This document shows, piece after piece, positions 32,083 to 44,117 of a stretch of DNA of 64,000 nucleotides; position 1 is the first letter of the stretch, and each line of letters starts with the position of its first letter. The notes beneath the pieces were generated by a model. It saw nothing but the letters and a program-made list of their open reading frames with translations, had not been told where the DNA came from and searched no databases. Source of the DNA: Magnaporthiopsis rhizophila (taxonomy: Eukaryota; Ascomycota; Sordariomycetes; Magnaporthales; Magnaporthaceae); assembly GCA_003049465.1 (NCBI GenBank), contig PYSS01000092.1, forward strand, positions 1 to 64,000. Reading direction: 5' to 3'. The position numbers and the translations under genes were made by a program.

Positions 32083-34317
32083 TTAGGTGGAGAAGCGGTA
32101 GCCAAGCTGCTGCTTCTTCCTGGTGCAACCGTCGACGGCAAACTCCTCGGCTGCATCCTGGACCCGCATCCGCTTCCTGGTGATGAGCACTAGCCCGTGG
32201 TTCATTGCCAGGTCCCGCTCGCGCCTGTCCCAGGTCCTGGTAGCGGTTTCTGTGTCGGTGAGGAGCGGAACGGCTGAGGGGAACGTGCGCTGTTGCTGGA
32301 TCTCGCCCTGTTGCTCCTGCTCCTCCTGGTGTTGGTGCTGGTGGTCGTCCTGTGCAGGCAGCACGGTGCGGCAGTTGCGCTCTCGGTACGAGGCTAGATC
32401 GTCGGGGCGGGGCCGGTACTGGACGGGCGACAGGGACCTCGCGTCCCTGACCCTCCTCAAGTCGCGCCGGCGGTCGATCCTGCGGCCTCGCTCCGTGTCC
32501 CCCCGGTCCTCATCGTCGTCCTCCCCGTGCTGGTTCTGGCGCTTCTTCTGCTGCTCCCTCATCTCCTCGAGCACGACCAGGTTGCCCATGTGCGCGCTCA
32601 TGCCGATGTTGCTGCGCGCGTCCATCAACTCCCGGCAGCCGGGGGGCTTGCTCGCGAGCTGGGCCGCGATCATGGCTTCGGTCAGCGACGCGCCCTTGCT
32701 GCAGCCCTGGTGGAGGGTCTTGACCCGCGACGCCCAGTCGTACGGCTCCGCGCAGAAGCCGTAATTCTTCATCTCGTACTCGGACTGCTCCTTCTTTTTC
32801 AGCTCGGCGTCCATCCACTCCCGGAACGCCTTGCGCATGGGGAACTCCTGGCTGAGCGTCATGGGCTCGTTGGCCTCGTAGGGGAGCACCCGGTCATCGC
32901 AGCGGAAGAAGTCGCCGTCGCAGCCGAGGCTGACGACGTCGACGGCCGACTCGAGGCACCACAGGTGGAAGTACCCAGCGCAGTGGAACGGGTCCAGCAC
33001 CTTACCCGACAGCTCCGGGTACTCGACCAGCGCCACGCGCAGGTGGCCCTTCTCGATGGTGCTGTTCCGGTTGGGGCACTTGACGTATCTGCACTTTGCG
33101 CTCAGCCCGGCGCTGGGGTAGCGGTGGTTGTGCGCGGTCGGCATCCTCTGTATGAGCAGCTGCAGCCCTGGCTTCTGGAGGTAGCGTTTGAGATCCCTGG
33201 CGTCCAGCCGCAGGTTGTGGTTCAGCTCGCCGCACTCGGTGTATGAGAACTTGTCGTACGGGCCCCATGCTGGGAGCTTTCGGCCCAGGCCCGGGTACCA
33301 CTCCTTTGGGTTGTTTCCGGGCTTGATCTTGCCCAGCGGGCGGCTCTCCGGCTCGACGATACGGAGGTACTTCTTGATCCTGTTCTCGCTCTCCTGCAAG
33401 GCGTCCACGCTACTACTACTGGCCGTCGAGGACTGCCCGCGGCTGCGGATCGACGCGGGGGGACGATAGTGGACGAAAACATTCTTGCGCTTGCTGCTAG
33501 GTATGATCGGCATACGATAGACTGGCGAAGCGTCATCGAGCTGCGTCGTCGGCGGGAACTCGCGGTTGTTGACTGTAGGAGCACTGGCAGCACCCATGGG
33601 GACTTTTTGGGGGCCCAAGTTATAGTCGGCTGGATCCGTTTCCACTGCGAAAACAGCCAATCTGGGCCGCTGGGGCGTTGCGGCGAAGTCTCTATGAGCC
33701 GCAGGAAAATTGGCGTTCCTACTAGGCTGAGCAGAAGCCCTAACCGGGTTCACAGCCACCGAAGAAGCAGCTGACATCGAAGGGGTAACTGGCTGGGACG
33801 GCGTGCCATAGCCGTTCACGGGGGTAATTTTGGGGACATCAACGTGGCGTTTGGGCCTCGGTGATATGACGGTGGGGTTTGCCGCATCCGTGGTGTTGAC
33901 GGGCTCGGGTGCAGTGGCGTCAAAGCCGAGGAACGCGCTTGGAGACAGGCCCTCCCGCTCCATAGCCGGCTCGACGGGCTTCGGTGGTGCGGCTGGCAGG
34001 CTGAGAAAGGCGCCTGGAGGAGGAGAGTTCTGCTCCGCGGCCGGCGCGGCAGGAACGGATCCGAAACTGGGCACGAAGTTAGCGGTGATCTCCTGGCCCG
34101 GAGGCAGATTATCGGCGACGGTGTCTGTGGTGATGGGGTTAAACCAAGCCATGTCAATGTCGCCGCCGAATAGATCTCCGCCAAACAAATCGTCGCCGAA
34201 CAAGTCATTTCCGGCATCCACGGGATTTGCCTGGAAAATGGCATTGGGATCAAAGTCCATCTGTAGGGAGCCCTGCTCCAAGACGTCTTTGGTTGTTGTA
34301 TCGTTAAAAGAAGACAT
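32083..34317 (-). CDS. Unknown protein with a possible PARP-type zinc finger
   Basis: Single exon of 744 residues, ATG at 34317. The N-terminal 280 residues are disordered, Pro/Ala/Ser-rich, with three tandem DLFG units at about 38-53. The conserved core runs from about 330 to 530 (EWYPGLGRKLPAWGPYDKFSYTE, LQLLIQRMPTAHNHRYPSAGL). Within it, Cys409-x4-Cys414 is followed 37 residues later by His451-x2-Cys454. The stretch between includes IEKGHLRVALVEYPELSG. This resembles the PARP-type finger (C-x2-C, about 30 residues, H-x2-C with a KGxLR.A core), but with a wider first pair and longer loop. The assignment is an inference; none of the PARP catalytic features are present. After 590 the chain is charged and Gln-rich, with basic RRIDRRRDLRR, suggesting a nuclear protein. 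No homolog name is recalled. Confidence 0.7.
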   Translation of the reverse strand: MSSFNDTTTKDVLEQGSLQMDFDPNAIFQANPVDAGNDLFGDDLFGGDLFGGDIDMAWFNPITTDTVADNLPPGQEITANFVPSFGSVPAAPAAEQNSPPPGAFLSLPAAPPKPVEPAMEREGLSPSAFLGFDATAPEPVNTTDAANPTVISPRPKRHVDVPKITPVNGYGTPSQPVTPSMSAASSVAVNPVRASAQPSRNANFPAAHRDFAATPQRPRLAVFAVETDPADYNLGPQKVPMGAASAPTVNNREFPPTTQLDDASPVYRMPIIPSSKRKNVFVHYRPPASIRSRGQSSTASSSSVDALQESENRIKKYLRIVEPESRPLGKIKPGNNPKEWYPGLGRKLPAWGPYDKFSYTECGELNHNLRLDARDLKRYLQKPGLQLLIQRMPTAHNHRYPSAGLSAKCRYVKCPNRNSTIEKGHLRVALVEYPELSGKVLDPFHCAGYFHLWCLESAVDVVSLGCDGDFFRCDDRVLPYEANEPMTLSQEFPMRKAFREWMDAELKKKEQSEYEMKNYGFCAEPYDWASRVKTLHQGCSKGASLTEAMIAAQLASKPPGCRELMDARSNIGMSAHMGNLVVLEEMREQQKKRQNQHGEDDDEDRGDTERGRRIDRRRDLRRVRDARSLSPVQYRPRPDDLASYRERNCRTVLPAQDDHQHQHQEEQEQQGEIQQQRTFPSAVPLLTDTETATRTWDRRERDLAMNHGLVLITRKRMRVQDAAEEFAVDGCTRKKQQLGYRFST

Positions 34318-36293
34318 TCTAATGTTGATGAAATTCTAATATGAAAGAAGGCGATGTGCTGTGGCTGGAAAGGACGCAGCAAAATGACGGGTCGAGACGA
34401 GAATGACCCCCAGAAGGGATTTCATTTCAAAGACCAGCGGGCGTTATCTATTATATACAACACACTTTACGAAACAACAAACAATCAGAGACAGACAAAC
34501 GACTTCTATCAAAAGCCCGACAAAGGCTATACACAAAGATGCCAAGGGACCCGGCGCATTGTTCTCAAGCCACTCGGGCTTGGGCCTTTGTGGCAGGCAG
34601 GCAAGACGACAAAGCCCGCCTCAAAGCGTCCAGAGACGGAGACTTGTGAGGCCAAGGCTGACCAGGATCGCCGACTGGAACACTGTTCTGATATCTGTCA
34701 GCACTGAAGCTCGCAGCATTTCATGATTGTCCAGGTGCAAAAGTTATCCAGGTAAAAGGGTCAGGAGATGTATAGCATGTCGTCCACATTGGATTTCAGA
34801 ACAGGTCTGTGAATGCGTGTATCTCATCATTCGAGGAGGTCGGGTAAGGGGTTGGGAGACGGAAGGAGGAGAACGTACCGTGGCAAAAGATGGCCGACGC
34901 TGCCAGCTACTGCCTTACCTGTTGCACCTCGGCATGCCGACCAACATAGGACCAGGAGTGACGGGAATCCTCCGTCGCCGCTGAGTTTGGATGCTAAGGG
35001 AGGGAGAAAAGGAGAGCGGAAGCTGAAACCTGAGCCAAAAGGATCCCTTAAAGCAAATTTTTTCTGGCTGTGGAGCGCGGATCGGTCTCAGAGCACGTGA
35101 GCACACCCGCTCGACTCGGGCCGTCTCACAGGGGGCTGGCTGAATTGGCTCGAGGTCTCGCGGGGCTCGGCATTGCATTTTGGGGAAACAAAGGGATCGC
35201 GGATAATCTCACCAAATGTGAAATGGAGGACTCGAGTGATTAAAAAGTCAGCAACTGCGGGTTTTATAATTCGCACAAATATCAGCACGGCAACGGGAGC
35301 TCGATGAGGCATTGCCCTGATGTACCGGCTGCATTTTGCTCCTCTGAGCGGAATTACTTCAAAGCTAAACCCGGAAAGATTCCGTAGGTGGCGGTGTCTG
35401 TCTTTTAACTTTGGCGTTCCTGAACTACCCCGACGGCTGGGCTGTAATACTTTCTCTAGATATCCTGGGCTGCTGCCTGCTGCCACCGTATTCACGCTGC
35501 ACTGCATTTCAGATGAGGGACATTACATCTAGGGCCAAGTACACCCAAGTGCCCGGTCGATTGCATCTGTGATTGTGCCCCTCGGCACACGCAAGAAGCC
35601 ATCGAACGTGATTTGATTTTTGGCCTGGATCAAGCCACCTACTGGAGCCGGGCTTGCCCAGCTCGTCGTGCAAGAACCTGTGAGCTCCAGGAAGGAAGGA
35701 GTGAGGGAGTGAGGGAGGGGAACCGCCGCCTCGCCAATCACAGACGTGCAATTGAGTTCAGAGGTGCCTCGGCGGGCAGCTTTGGCGGGGGGACGGGAGC
35801 TCTAAACGGGCGTCATAACAAAGGCCAGGGCAGAGGCTAAACCAGCCTCCCACCCACGTCCCGCCCATTGGTAACCTACTCTGTCCAAGCACGCAGCCAT
35901 CAAGCAGCCCAAGACTGTGTACCGGAGTACCGTCAGGAACCTGTGCGACGGTAACCCCTGGCGCTCACGATTTCTGACTGCATCATCCATCCCGCGACTC
36001 ACTCCGCTAACCCAGCCCAGCGCCCCGTGTCTAGCTTATGTGCCCTTGCAACGGCTGGGGCTCCAGCGCTCGCCTACCCCGGTCCATGGACCCCTCCTCT
36101 TGGGCTCCGAGGTTGACCTGCATTTAGCACTGGTCCCCCAACTACGTCACAAGATCTGGCCGGACTTCACCCGCCTTTTCCGTCCCTCACCTCACCTACC
36201 TCCACAACGCAGCGCTTCCTCGGTCGGAGACGAGCGAGCGGCCTTTTCCCCCGACGGTGACGCGAATTGCCCTGCAGTCGACCCGTCGCAGCC
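34318..36293. other. 2-kb divergent promoter region
   Basis: Lies between the zinc-finger-like gene (leftward) and the CPS1/DIP2 gene (rightward). Only short frames are present; no RNA gene was recognised. A CT-rich leader precedes the start at 36294. Confidence 0.6.
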
Positions 36294-39200
36294 ATGGCCG
36301 ACCGCAATCCGGAGTTGCAGGCGAAGCTGGACGAGCTGGAGAAGGAGCTTGAGGTCAGTCCTGAGATCCATTCCCATGCCTCATTCCAGTCGCCCGCCTC
36401 ACGCCGCTTGCTAACCAGCGCTTGGTTTGCGCTCTGTGCGTTGATCTGACTGAGAAATAGGAGGGCGATATCACTACCAAGGGGTAAGTATCCGCAACCA
36501 TTGGGCCCTGTCGCCGCAATGCCAGTGCGTGTCAACCTGCTTGCTGACTCCGCCCCGTGCTTGTGCGCTGCAGATACCAGAAACGCCGAGCCCAGCTGCT
36601 GTCCCAGTACCTTGGCCCGGGCGCCGCCGCTGCAACCTCCCCAGAGGGCCGAGGCACCCTCCGGATACACTCCCCGGATGACGGCTCACAGGCTGGCGGC
36701 GATAACCGTCGGGCGTCGCTGGCCGCGCTGAGCACATACACGAACGATGCGGGCCCCTACTCCCCGACCGGCGTCTCCTCCCCCCCGGGCGGTCACCCGC
36801 AGTCCCCCTACGCATATTCCCAGTATGACTCCCCGGACCAGCACCATCCTGCAACCCTTCTGCGCCCTGGCGGTCCCCTCGCCGACCAGAGGCCCCAGAT
36901 GAGACCTCGCGACTCGCTCTTTCTCGGTCCCAGCCTGGGTCAGATGGCCGCTACCGACCCATCGAGGACGGCTACTATGGTATCAACGGACTACGCCTTC
37001 AACCCCGAACAGCACGTAGGAGGCTATGGTGACCACCCCCAGCAGGGCCACTACGACAGCAGGACAGGCACATTGCTGGACTCGCAGGGCTACTTCCAAG
37101 ACTTTGCCGGCCAGCAGTCGTACGACCAGGGCCAGCAGGGCGAGTACGGCGGGCCTCAGCGTTACTCGTCGAGCGACGCCTTCTCGCCCACTGCCGCCAT
37201 GGCGCCACCCATGCTGACCGCCAACGACCTCCCTCCGCCCGACGCGCTCGAGTACCAGCTGCCTCTGGAGCCTCGTGATGTGCCATTCGCTATCCACGAC
37301 CCGCACGACAGCAACACGCCCATGTCAAAGTTCGACAACATCGCGGCTGTGCTGAGGCACCGCGGCCGCACCCTGGCCAAGTCGCCCGCCTACTGGGTCC
37401 TCGACAGCAGGGGCAAGGAGATCGCCTCCATCACCTGGGAGAAGCTAGCATCCCGCGCCGAGAAGGTGGCGCAGGTGATTAGGGACAAGAGCTCGTTGTA
37501 TCGAGGAGACCGTGTGGCTCTGATCTACAGGGACAGCGAGATTATCGAGTTTGCTATTGCCCTGCTCGGCTGCTTCATCGCCGGCGTTGTTGCCGTCCCC
37601 ATCAATGGCTTCCAGGACCACCAGAAGCTCAATCTGATCCTAACCTCAACACAGGCCCACCTGGCCCTCACGACCGAGAACAACCTCAAGACGTTCCAGC
37701 GCGACATCACAACGCACAAGCTGACTTGGCCCAAGGGAGTCGAGTGGTGGAAGACGAACGAGTTTGGCAGCTACCACCCGAAGCGCAAGGATGACGTACC
37801 TCCGCTGTCGCTCCCAGATCTCGCCTATATCGAGTTCTCCCGCGCACCAACCGGCGACCTGAGGGGTGTTGTGCTGAGCCACCGCACCATCATGCACCAG
37901 ATGGCGTGTCTAAGTGCCATCATATCAACAGTCCCAAGCACTGGACCCGCGGATACGTTCAGCACCTCGTCGCTCAGGGACCGCAGTGGAAAGCTTATCG
38001 GCGGTGGTGCGAGCAGTGAGATTCTGCTTTCGTACCTCGACCCCAGGCAGGGCATCGGCATGATTCTCGGCGTGCTGTTGACCGTGTACGGTGGCCACAC
38101 CATGGTCTGGCTGGAGAACAAGACCGTGGACGTGCCGGGCCTGTACGCTCACCTCATCACCAAATACAAGGCGACCCTGATGGTTGCCGACTACCCCGGC
38201 CTGCGCCGTGCCGTGTACAACTACCAACAAGACCCCATGACGACGAGGAACTACAAGAAGGGCATGGAGCCCAATTTCCAAACCGTCAAGCTGTGTCTGA
38301 TCGATACCCTCACTGTGGATGGCGAGTTCCACGAGCTTCTGGCCGATCGCTGGCTGAGACCACTTCGCAACCCTCGAGCCCGCGAGGTGGTCGCCCCAAT
38401 GCTCTGTTTGCCAGAGCATGGCGGAATGGTCATCAGTGTGCGCGACTGGCTCGGCGGCGAAGAGCGCATGGGCTGTCCGCTGAAGCTCACCCTGGGCGAC
38501 GAGGAGGACAAGGACTCGGAGGAAGAGAAGGAGGAGAAGGAGAAGGAAAAGTCCACGCAGCCCAACGGCTTCGGAAGCTTGCTGGGTGGCGGCACGACCA
38601 ACACGACGGAACAGCACGCTAAGAACGAGCTGAGTGAGGTCCTGCTTGACCGCGAAGCCCTGAAGACAAACGAGGTGGTCGTAGTGGCCATAGGCGAGGA
38701 GGCCCGCAAGAAGGCTAGCGACCCCAACACGGTCCGTGTCGGCGCATTTGGATATCCCATCCCAGACGCGACCATGGCTGTTGTCGACCCCGAGACGGGC
38801 TTGCTGACGTCACCCCACGCGATCGGTGAGATCTGGGTTGATTCTCCTTCGCTGTCGGGTGGCTTCTGGGCGCTTCCCAAGCATACGGAGCAGATCTTCC
38901 ACGCACGCCCCTACAAGTTTGATCCCGGCGACCCCACTCCGACGGCTATCGAGCCCGAGTTCCTGCGCACCGGTCTCCTCGGCACCGTGATCGAAGGCAA
39001 GATATTCGTGCTGGGCCTGTACGAAGACCGTATCCGGCAAAAAGTCGAGTGGGTTGAGCACGGCCACGAGATCGCCGTTGAGCATCGCTACTTCTTTGTG
39101 CAGCACATCGTCGTCAGCATCTTGCGCAACGTCCCCAAGATCTTCGCCTGCTCAGCATTTGACGTCTTTGTCAATGAAGAACACCTGCCCGTCGTCGTGC

Positions 39201-42160
39201 TCGAGTCGCAAGCGGCATCGACAGCACCAGCCACCGCAGGCGGCCCGCCTCGCCAGTTGGATAAGGCCCTTCTGGACTCGCTCGCCGAGCGGTGCATGGA
39301 CGTGCTGTTGCAGGAGCATCATCTTCGCGTCTACTGCGTCCTCACAACAGCTCCCGACCAGCTGCCCAGGGTTACCAAGAATGGCCGTCGCGACATCGGC
39401 AACATGCTTTGCCGCAGGGACTTTGACTCTGGCCAGCTGCCTTCGGCACACGTCAAATTCGGGGTTGAGCACGCCGTGTTGAATCTCCCCATCGGCGTCG
39501 ACCCCATCGGCGGCATCTGGTCGCCGATCGCCACCATGGCCCGCCAGGAGCTGCTGATGCACAACGAGAAGCAATACTCGGGCATAGACCGGCGGGAAGT
39601 CGTCATTGATGACCGTACGTCGACGCCGCTCAACAACTTCTCGAGCATTACCGACCTGATCCAGTGGCGTGTCGCCCGCCAGCCCGAGGAGCTGTCATAC
39701 TGCACCGTCGACGGCCGCGGCAAAGAAGGCAAGGGCATCACGTGGAAGAAGTTCGACATGAAGGTAGCAGCCGTTGCCATGTATCTCAGGAATAAGGTCA
39801 AGATACGTGCCGGCGACCACGTCGTTCTCATGTACACGCACTCTGAGGACTTCGTCTTCTCGGTCCACGCTTGCATCAACCTCGGCGCCATCGTCATCCC
39901 CATCCCGCCCATGGACCAGAACAGACTGCCCGAGGACGTGCCCGCGTTTCTGCACCTCGTCAACGACTACAGCGTCAAGTCAGTTCTAGTCAATCAGGAC
40001 GTCGACCACCTTCTCAAGATGAAGCCCGTCTCGCAACACATCAAGCAGTCGGCCCAGGTGCTCAGGGTCACGGTGCCCAGTGTCTACAACACGTCGCGGC
40101 CTCCTAAGCAGAACAGTGGCTTGAGGGACCTCGGACTCACCATGGACCCCGCCTGGGTGCAGCCCGGATACCCCGTCATCATCTGGACCTACTGGACACC
40201 GGACCAGCGCCGGCTGGCCGTCCAGCTCGGCCACGACACCATCCTCGGCATGTGCAAGGTCCAGAAGGAGACGTGTCAGATGACGAGCTCACGCCCCGTA
40301 CTTGGATGTGTCAGGAGCACGACCGGTCTGGGCTTCATTCATTCGTGCTTGATGGGCATCTACATCGGCACGCCCACCTACCTGCTGTCGCCTGTCGAGT
40401 TCGCACAGAACCCCGTCTGCCTGTTCCACATCCTGTCGCGGTATAAGATCAAGGACACGTACGCGACGCCGCAGATGCTGGATCACGCTATGAGCACGAT
40501 GCCGGCAAAGGGCTTCACGCTCCACGAGCTCAAGAACATGATGATCTCGGCCGACGCCCGTCCCAGAGTTGACGTCTTTCAGAAGGTCCGACTTCACTTC
40601 GCGGCCGCTAGTCTCGACCGTACGGCCATCAACACGGTCTATTCGCACGTCCTCAACCCCATGATAGCGTCGCGTTCGTACATGTGCATCGAGCCCATCG
40701 AGCTCTGGCTGGACACGCGAGCTCTCAGGCGCGGCTTGGTGATTCCCGTCGACCCGGATGCGGATCCACGAGCACTACTGGTGCAAGACTCGGGTATGGT
40801 CCCGGTGTCGACGCAGATTGCCATTGTCAACCCGGAGAGCCGACTTCTCTGTAACGACGGCGAGTACGGAGAGATTTGGGTCGATTCCGAGGCATGCGTC
40901 AAATCATTTTACGGCTCCAAGGACGCCTTTGATGCTGAGCGCTTCGATGGCCGCACTCTTGACGGCGACCCAAACATTCGATACGTCCGCACCGGAGACG
41001 TGGGTTTTCTTCACAACGTCAGCAGGCCTATTGGTCCTGGCGGCGCCCAAGTCGACATGCAAGTCCTATTCGTCCTCGGTAACATCGGTGAGACGTTTGA
41101 GGTCAACGGTCTGAGCCACTTCCCCATGGACATCGAGAACACAGTTGAGCGAGCGCACCGGTCCATCGTTCCTCAAGGATGGTAAGCTTGTCCCTTTCCA
41201 AGCACCTTCTTACTCTCTTTCTCTTGCTGACTGGACTTTTCTTTCCCTAGCGCCGTGTTCCAAGCCGGAGGGCTCGTCGTCGTGCTCGTCGAGGTCAGCC
41301 GCAAGGCCTTCTTAGCTTCTCTCGTTCCAGTCATCGTCAACTCCATCCTGAATGAGCATCAGATCATCGTCGACATTGTAGCCTTCGTCTCCAAGGGAGT
41401 GTTCCCGCGCTCGCGCCTGGGTGAGAAGCAACGCGGCAAGATCCTCGCAGGCTGGGTGTCTCGCAAGATGTCGACCATCGCGCAGTGGGCCATCAAGGAC
41501 ATGGACGCCATGCACAACGAGGGCCCCATGGAAAACTCGGCCGCAGCCGTCGCAGCAGCCAACGAGCTCCACCGTGTCAGCATCAGCAGCCACAGGTCGT
41601 CGGGGGGCCCGGCCATGGCCGGCGGCCCAACGTCAAGCCTGCGCAACATGGAACGTGCAGCACAAATCCCGGAGCAGCGCGAACTCGAGCACGCTTTCGA
41701 CAACAGCAGGAGGGCGAGCCAGAGCCACGGCTATGGCCAGGCTGGCGGCGGCCCTGGCGGTCATGCGGGCCTCATGATCGCCGAGATGCCGGCCGACTTC
41801 CCCGCGGGCGGGGACAACGGCTCCGAGACCACGCCGACCAGGGCGCAGGCCGGCGCACCCACGAGGCTCGTACGTTCCCCAAACACGTACGACCTGCAAG
41901 ACATCGAGAACCTCCATCTCGATGACGGCTCGCAGCAGCAGCAGCAGCAGAAGCCGTACGGGTCCCTGTCGTCGGGACCGCCGCAGCTTCGCCTCCCAGG
42001 CGTTGACGGGCGGGAGTCGATGGACTGGGACGACGGAAGCGCGCATGGCGGTAGCTCCAGCCACCTCGGCATCGTCCGGGACGACGACGGCGAGGACTGG
42101 AGCCACAACGCCATGATGCACATGAATCTGGCGGGAGGCCTCCAGAGGAAAGACGACTAG
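36294..42160 (+). CDS. CPS1: CPS1/DIP2-type protein with two adenylate-forming modules
   Basis: Four exons: 36294-36353, 36461-36483, 36574-41181 and 41251-42160; 1866 residues. Introns are GTCAGT...ATAG, GTAAGT...GCAG and GTAAGC...CTAG. The first two exons (20 codons and 23 nt) are too small to be seen as reading frames but complete a DMAP1-binding-like N-terminus (NPELQAKLDELEKELEEGDI). Next come a disordered region and two AMP-binding modules, roughly 290-830 and 1050-1590. Family members (Cochliobolus CPS1, animal DIP2, yeast Cmr2) are large adenylate-forming-fold proteins tied to lipid metabolism and, in plant pathogens, to virulence. The A3 loop is atypical: module 1 reads FSRAPTGDLRGVVLSH (about 447-462) and module 2 reads WTYWTPDQRRLAVQLGH (about 1231-1247). 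No carrier-protein domain is present. The C-terminal 250 residues are low-complexity with a Gln run. Confidence 0.9.
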
Positions 42161-43989
42161 TTCTCGCGCTCTTTCCGCCCGCCGTCGCTGCCGCCGTTCC
42201 CGCCAAGACGGCTGGGGACCATCGAGGAGGTCCCGGAGGAGTAGGCGGCTCTTCCTTCCCGAGAATACGGGCGCGGTGGTGGGTTCTGGCTTCCCGCCAG
42301 CATGGCACAACCCTTTTGTTGGAGTAGAAATGAAGATACCCCAGGCAGCTGTGGAGAAGCTGGCCTTTGCGAAAGATGGGTTTTGTTGGTTTTCTGTCTT
42401 GTTTATTTTTTTTGTCTGGTTTCTTTCTTTTTAATTTGTTTGTAAATATCTGTGTGTTATAGCTGGTAATTGTTTTGTGTCTACTTCGTCCACACTTGCG
42501 TCGTGCCATCCGTCTATGAATCTAGCGAAATCCTCGTGATGCTCACCCAACTGAACTGTTGTTCTCCCATACCCGCCCCATTGACGAAGAAATAATGCTC
42601 ATTAACCGCATTCTAGAATCCTCCGTCCGCAAAGGCTGCTTCGACGTCTCCTACTTCCTCCCCCTCCCCTTCCTGGGGTCCTTGAAATCGTCGCGCCCTG
42701 GTTGCCGCCGCTCCAGTTCTGGCCCAGAAGGTCTTGTGGTACTCCGGCCATCCTCCGACTCGCCGGACGCGCAAAAGGGGAAGACTTCCCCACCGTTCAC
42801 TGTCCTGATCGATCTTGTCCCGTGAGGAGGTAGGTATGTAGTTTAGCCGCCGGGCTTCTCACATGTTGAAGACGACATCCATGTTCGTCGCTATCAACAA
42901 AATGCTGCTGGCGCGTTGGCGCAGCATCGGTTGTGTGTCTGTAGGTAGATAGATACCAGACAAAAACAACAGGTCTAGGCGGTCCATCTCGTGAACTCCA
43001 GCGTCCAGGAGTTGTCTAGATGGTACGCAAAGCCGGAGATGGGGATCGCCGCGAGCCCGCGCGTTGGGGGCTCTGATTAAGCGCATACCCCGACACAAAT
43101 TGAAAAGATTCCATTCCTGCCGCCGATGCCTGCCCCCAGACGGCCTGAGAGCAAAGTCCACCATTTCATATATCACCCGTGGTGATTTTGGTATGGCGCC
43201 GTCCGTTAGGGGTTCGGAACCCCTCTCGGGGGGCCATGCGTCCAGGAGACGATCGGTTGGTAGTTATTATGGACGCCCTCCCTTGGTCCCTTTCCATGTC
43301 CTTTCCGCGGCTTAAAACAAATCCCACCCGCGCACACACACACACGCACGCCACACTCGACTGAAACCATGATTTTAGGGCGGGCGTGTTCTGTTGTGAA
43401 GATTGGGCAGAGGCGGAGCGGTAAAAAAATATCTGGAAAGGCCGCTTCGTTTACGTCCTGCTTTTGCCGTCTGCTGGACCGTACAATATCGGCTCGCAAA
43501 CCCCCAGCTTCGACTCTCGCCCGTTACCAATATTTGATGAGTTGTGTCGGGGGATAGCAGACTCTGGTGAATTCCTAGCGAGCGGGACAGGACCGTTGGT
43601 CCCCGATTGGGTCTCCCAATAATTTTTCCTCCAGCCCCAGTACGGTTCTACATGTAGCAGTAACAGCAGGTGGCTTTGTCTCAATGCTTATGCCTGTGGG
43701 TGATTTTCGCCTGGGCTTTGTTGACTATGTTTCGGAGTTCGATCGATGTGTTCCCCACCACCTAGGCTGACCGACACCTCGATTCCCGTCTGGCAACGCT
43801 GAATGCTGCGTGTCGACACATGGCTGTTTTGTTTGATAGGGTATGTCTCTCTTTCCCTTTGGGAGGGGAAAGCCGGATGATAGTACAATGAGTCAATTGT
43901 GTATCGCAGCACACATAGGAAGTGGCAGGGCATGCATTGCCGACCGAAACCACGAAGCTCTTCGTCGTACTTTCTGCACGTCCTACGAA

Positions 43990-44020
43990 CAATAAGACCC
44001 CCCCAGTAGGGGTCTTATTG
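43990..44020. repeat. 12-bp perfect inverted repeat
   Basis: CAATAAGACCCC (43990-44001) and GGGGTCTTATTG (44009-44020) are exact reverse complements around the 7-nt loop CCCAGTA. Confidence 0.9.
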
Positions 44021-44117
44021 AGGAGTGCGGCGTTTGCGTCCCGCAGGTCCTTCGAGTACCCCAGGAGGGGACCCCATTATGGAGCGTACCGTTTACGTCT
44101 CGCAGACCCCTCAAGCC
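44001..44117. repeat. Diverged tandem repeat, about 58-bp period
   Basis: Unit 1 begins CCCCAGTAGGGG and contains GCGTTTGCGTCCCGCAGGTCC. Unit 2 begins CCCCAGGAGGGG near 44059 and contains CGTTTACGTCTCGCAGACC. Many differences are C-to-T or G-to-A type. Confidence 0.65.
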
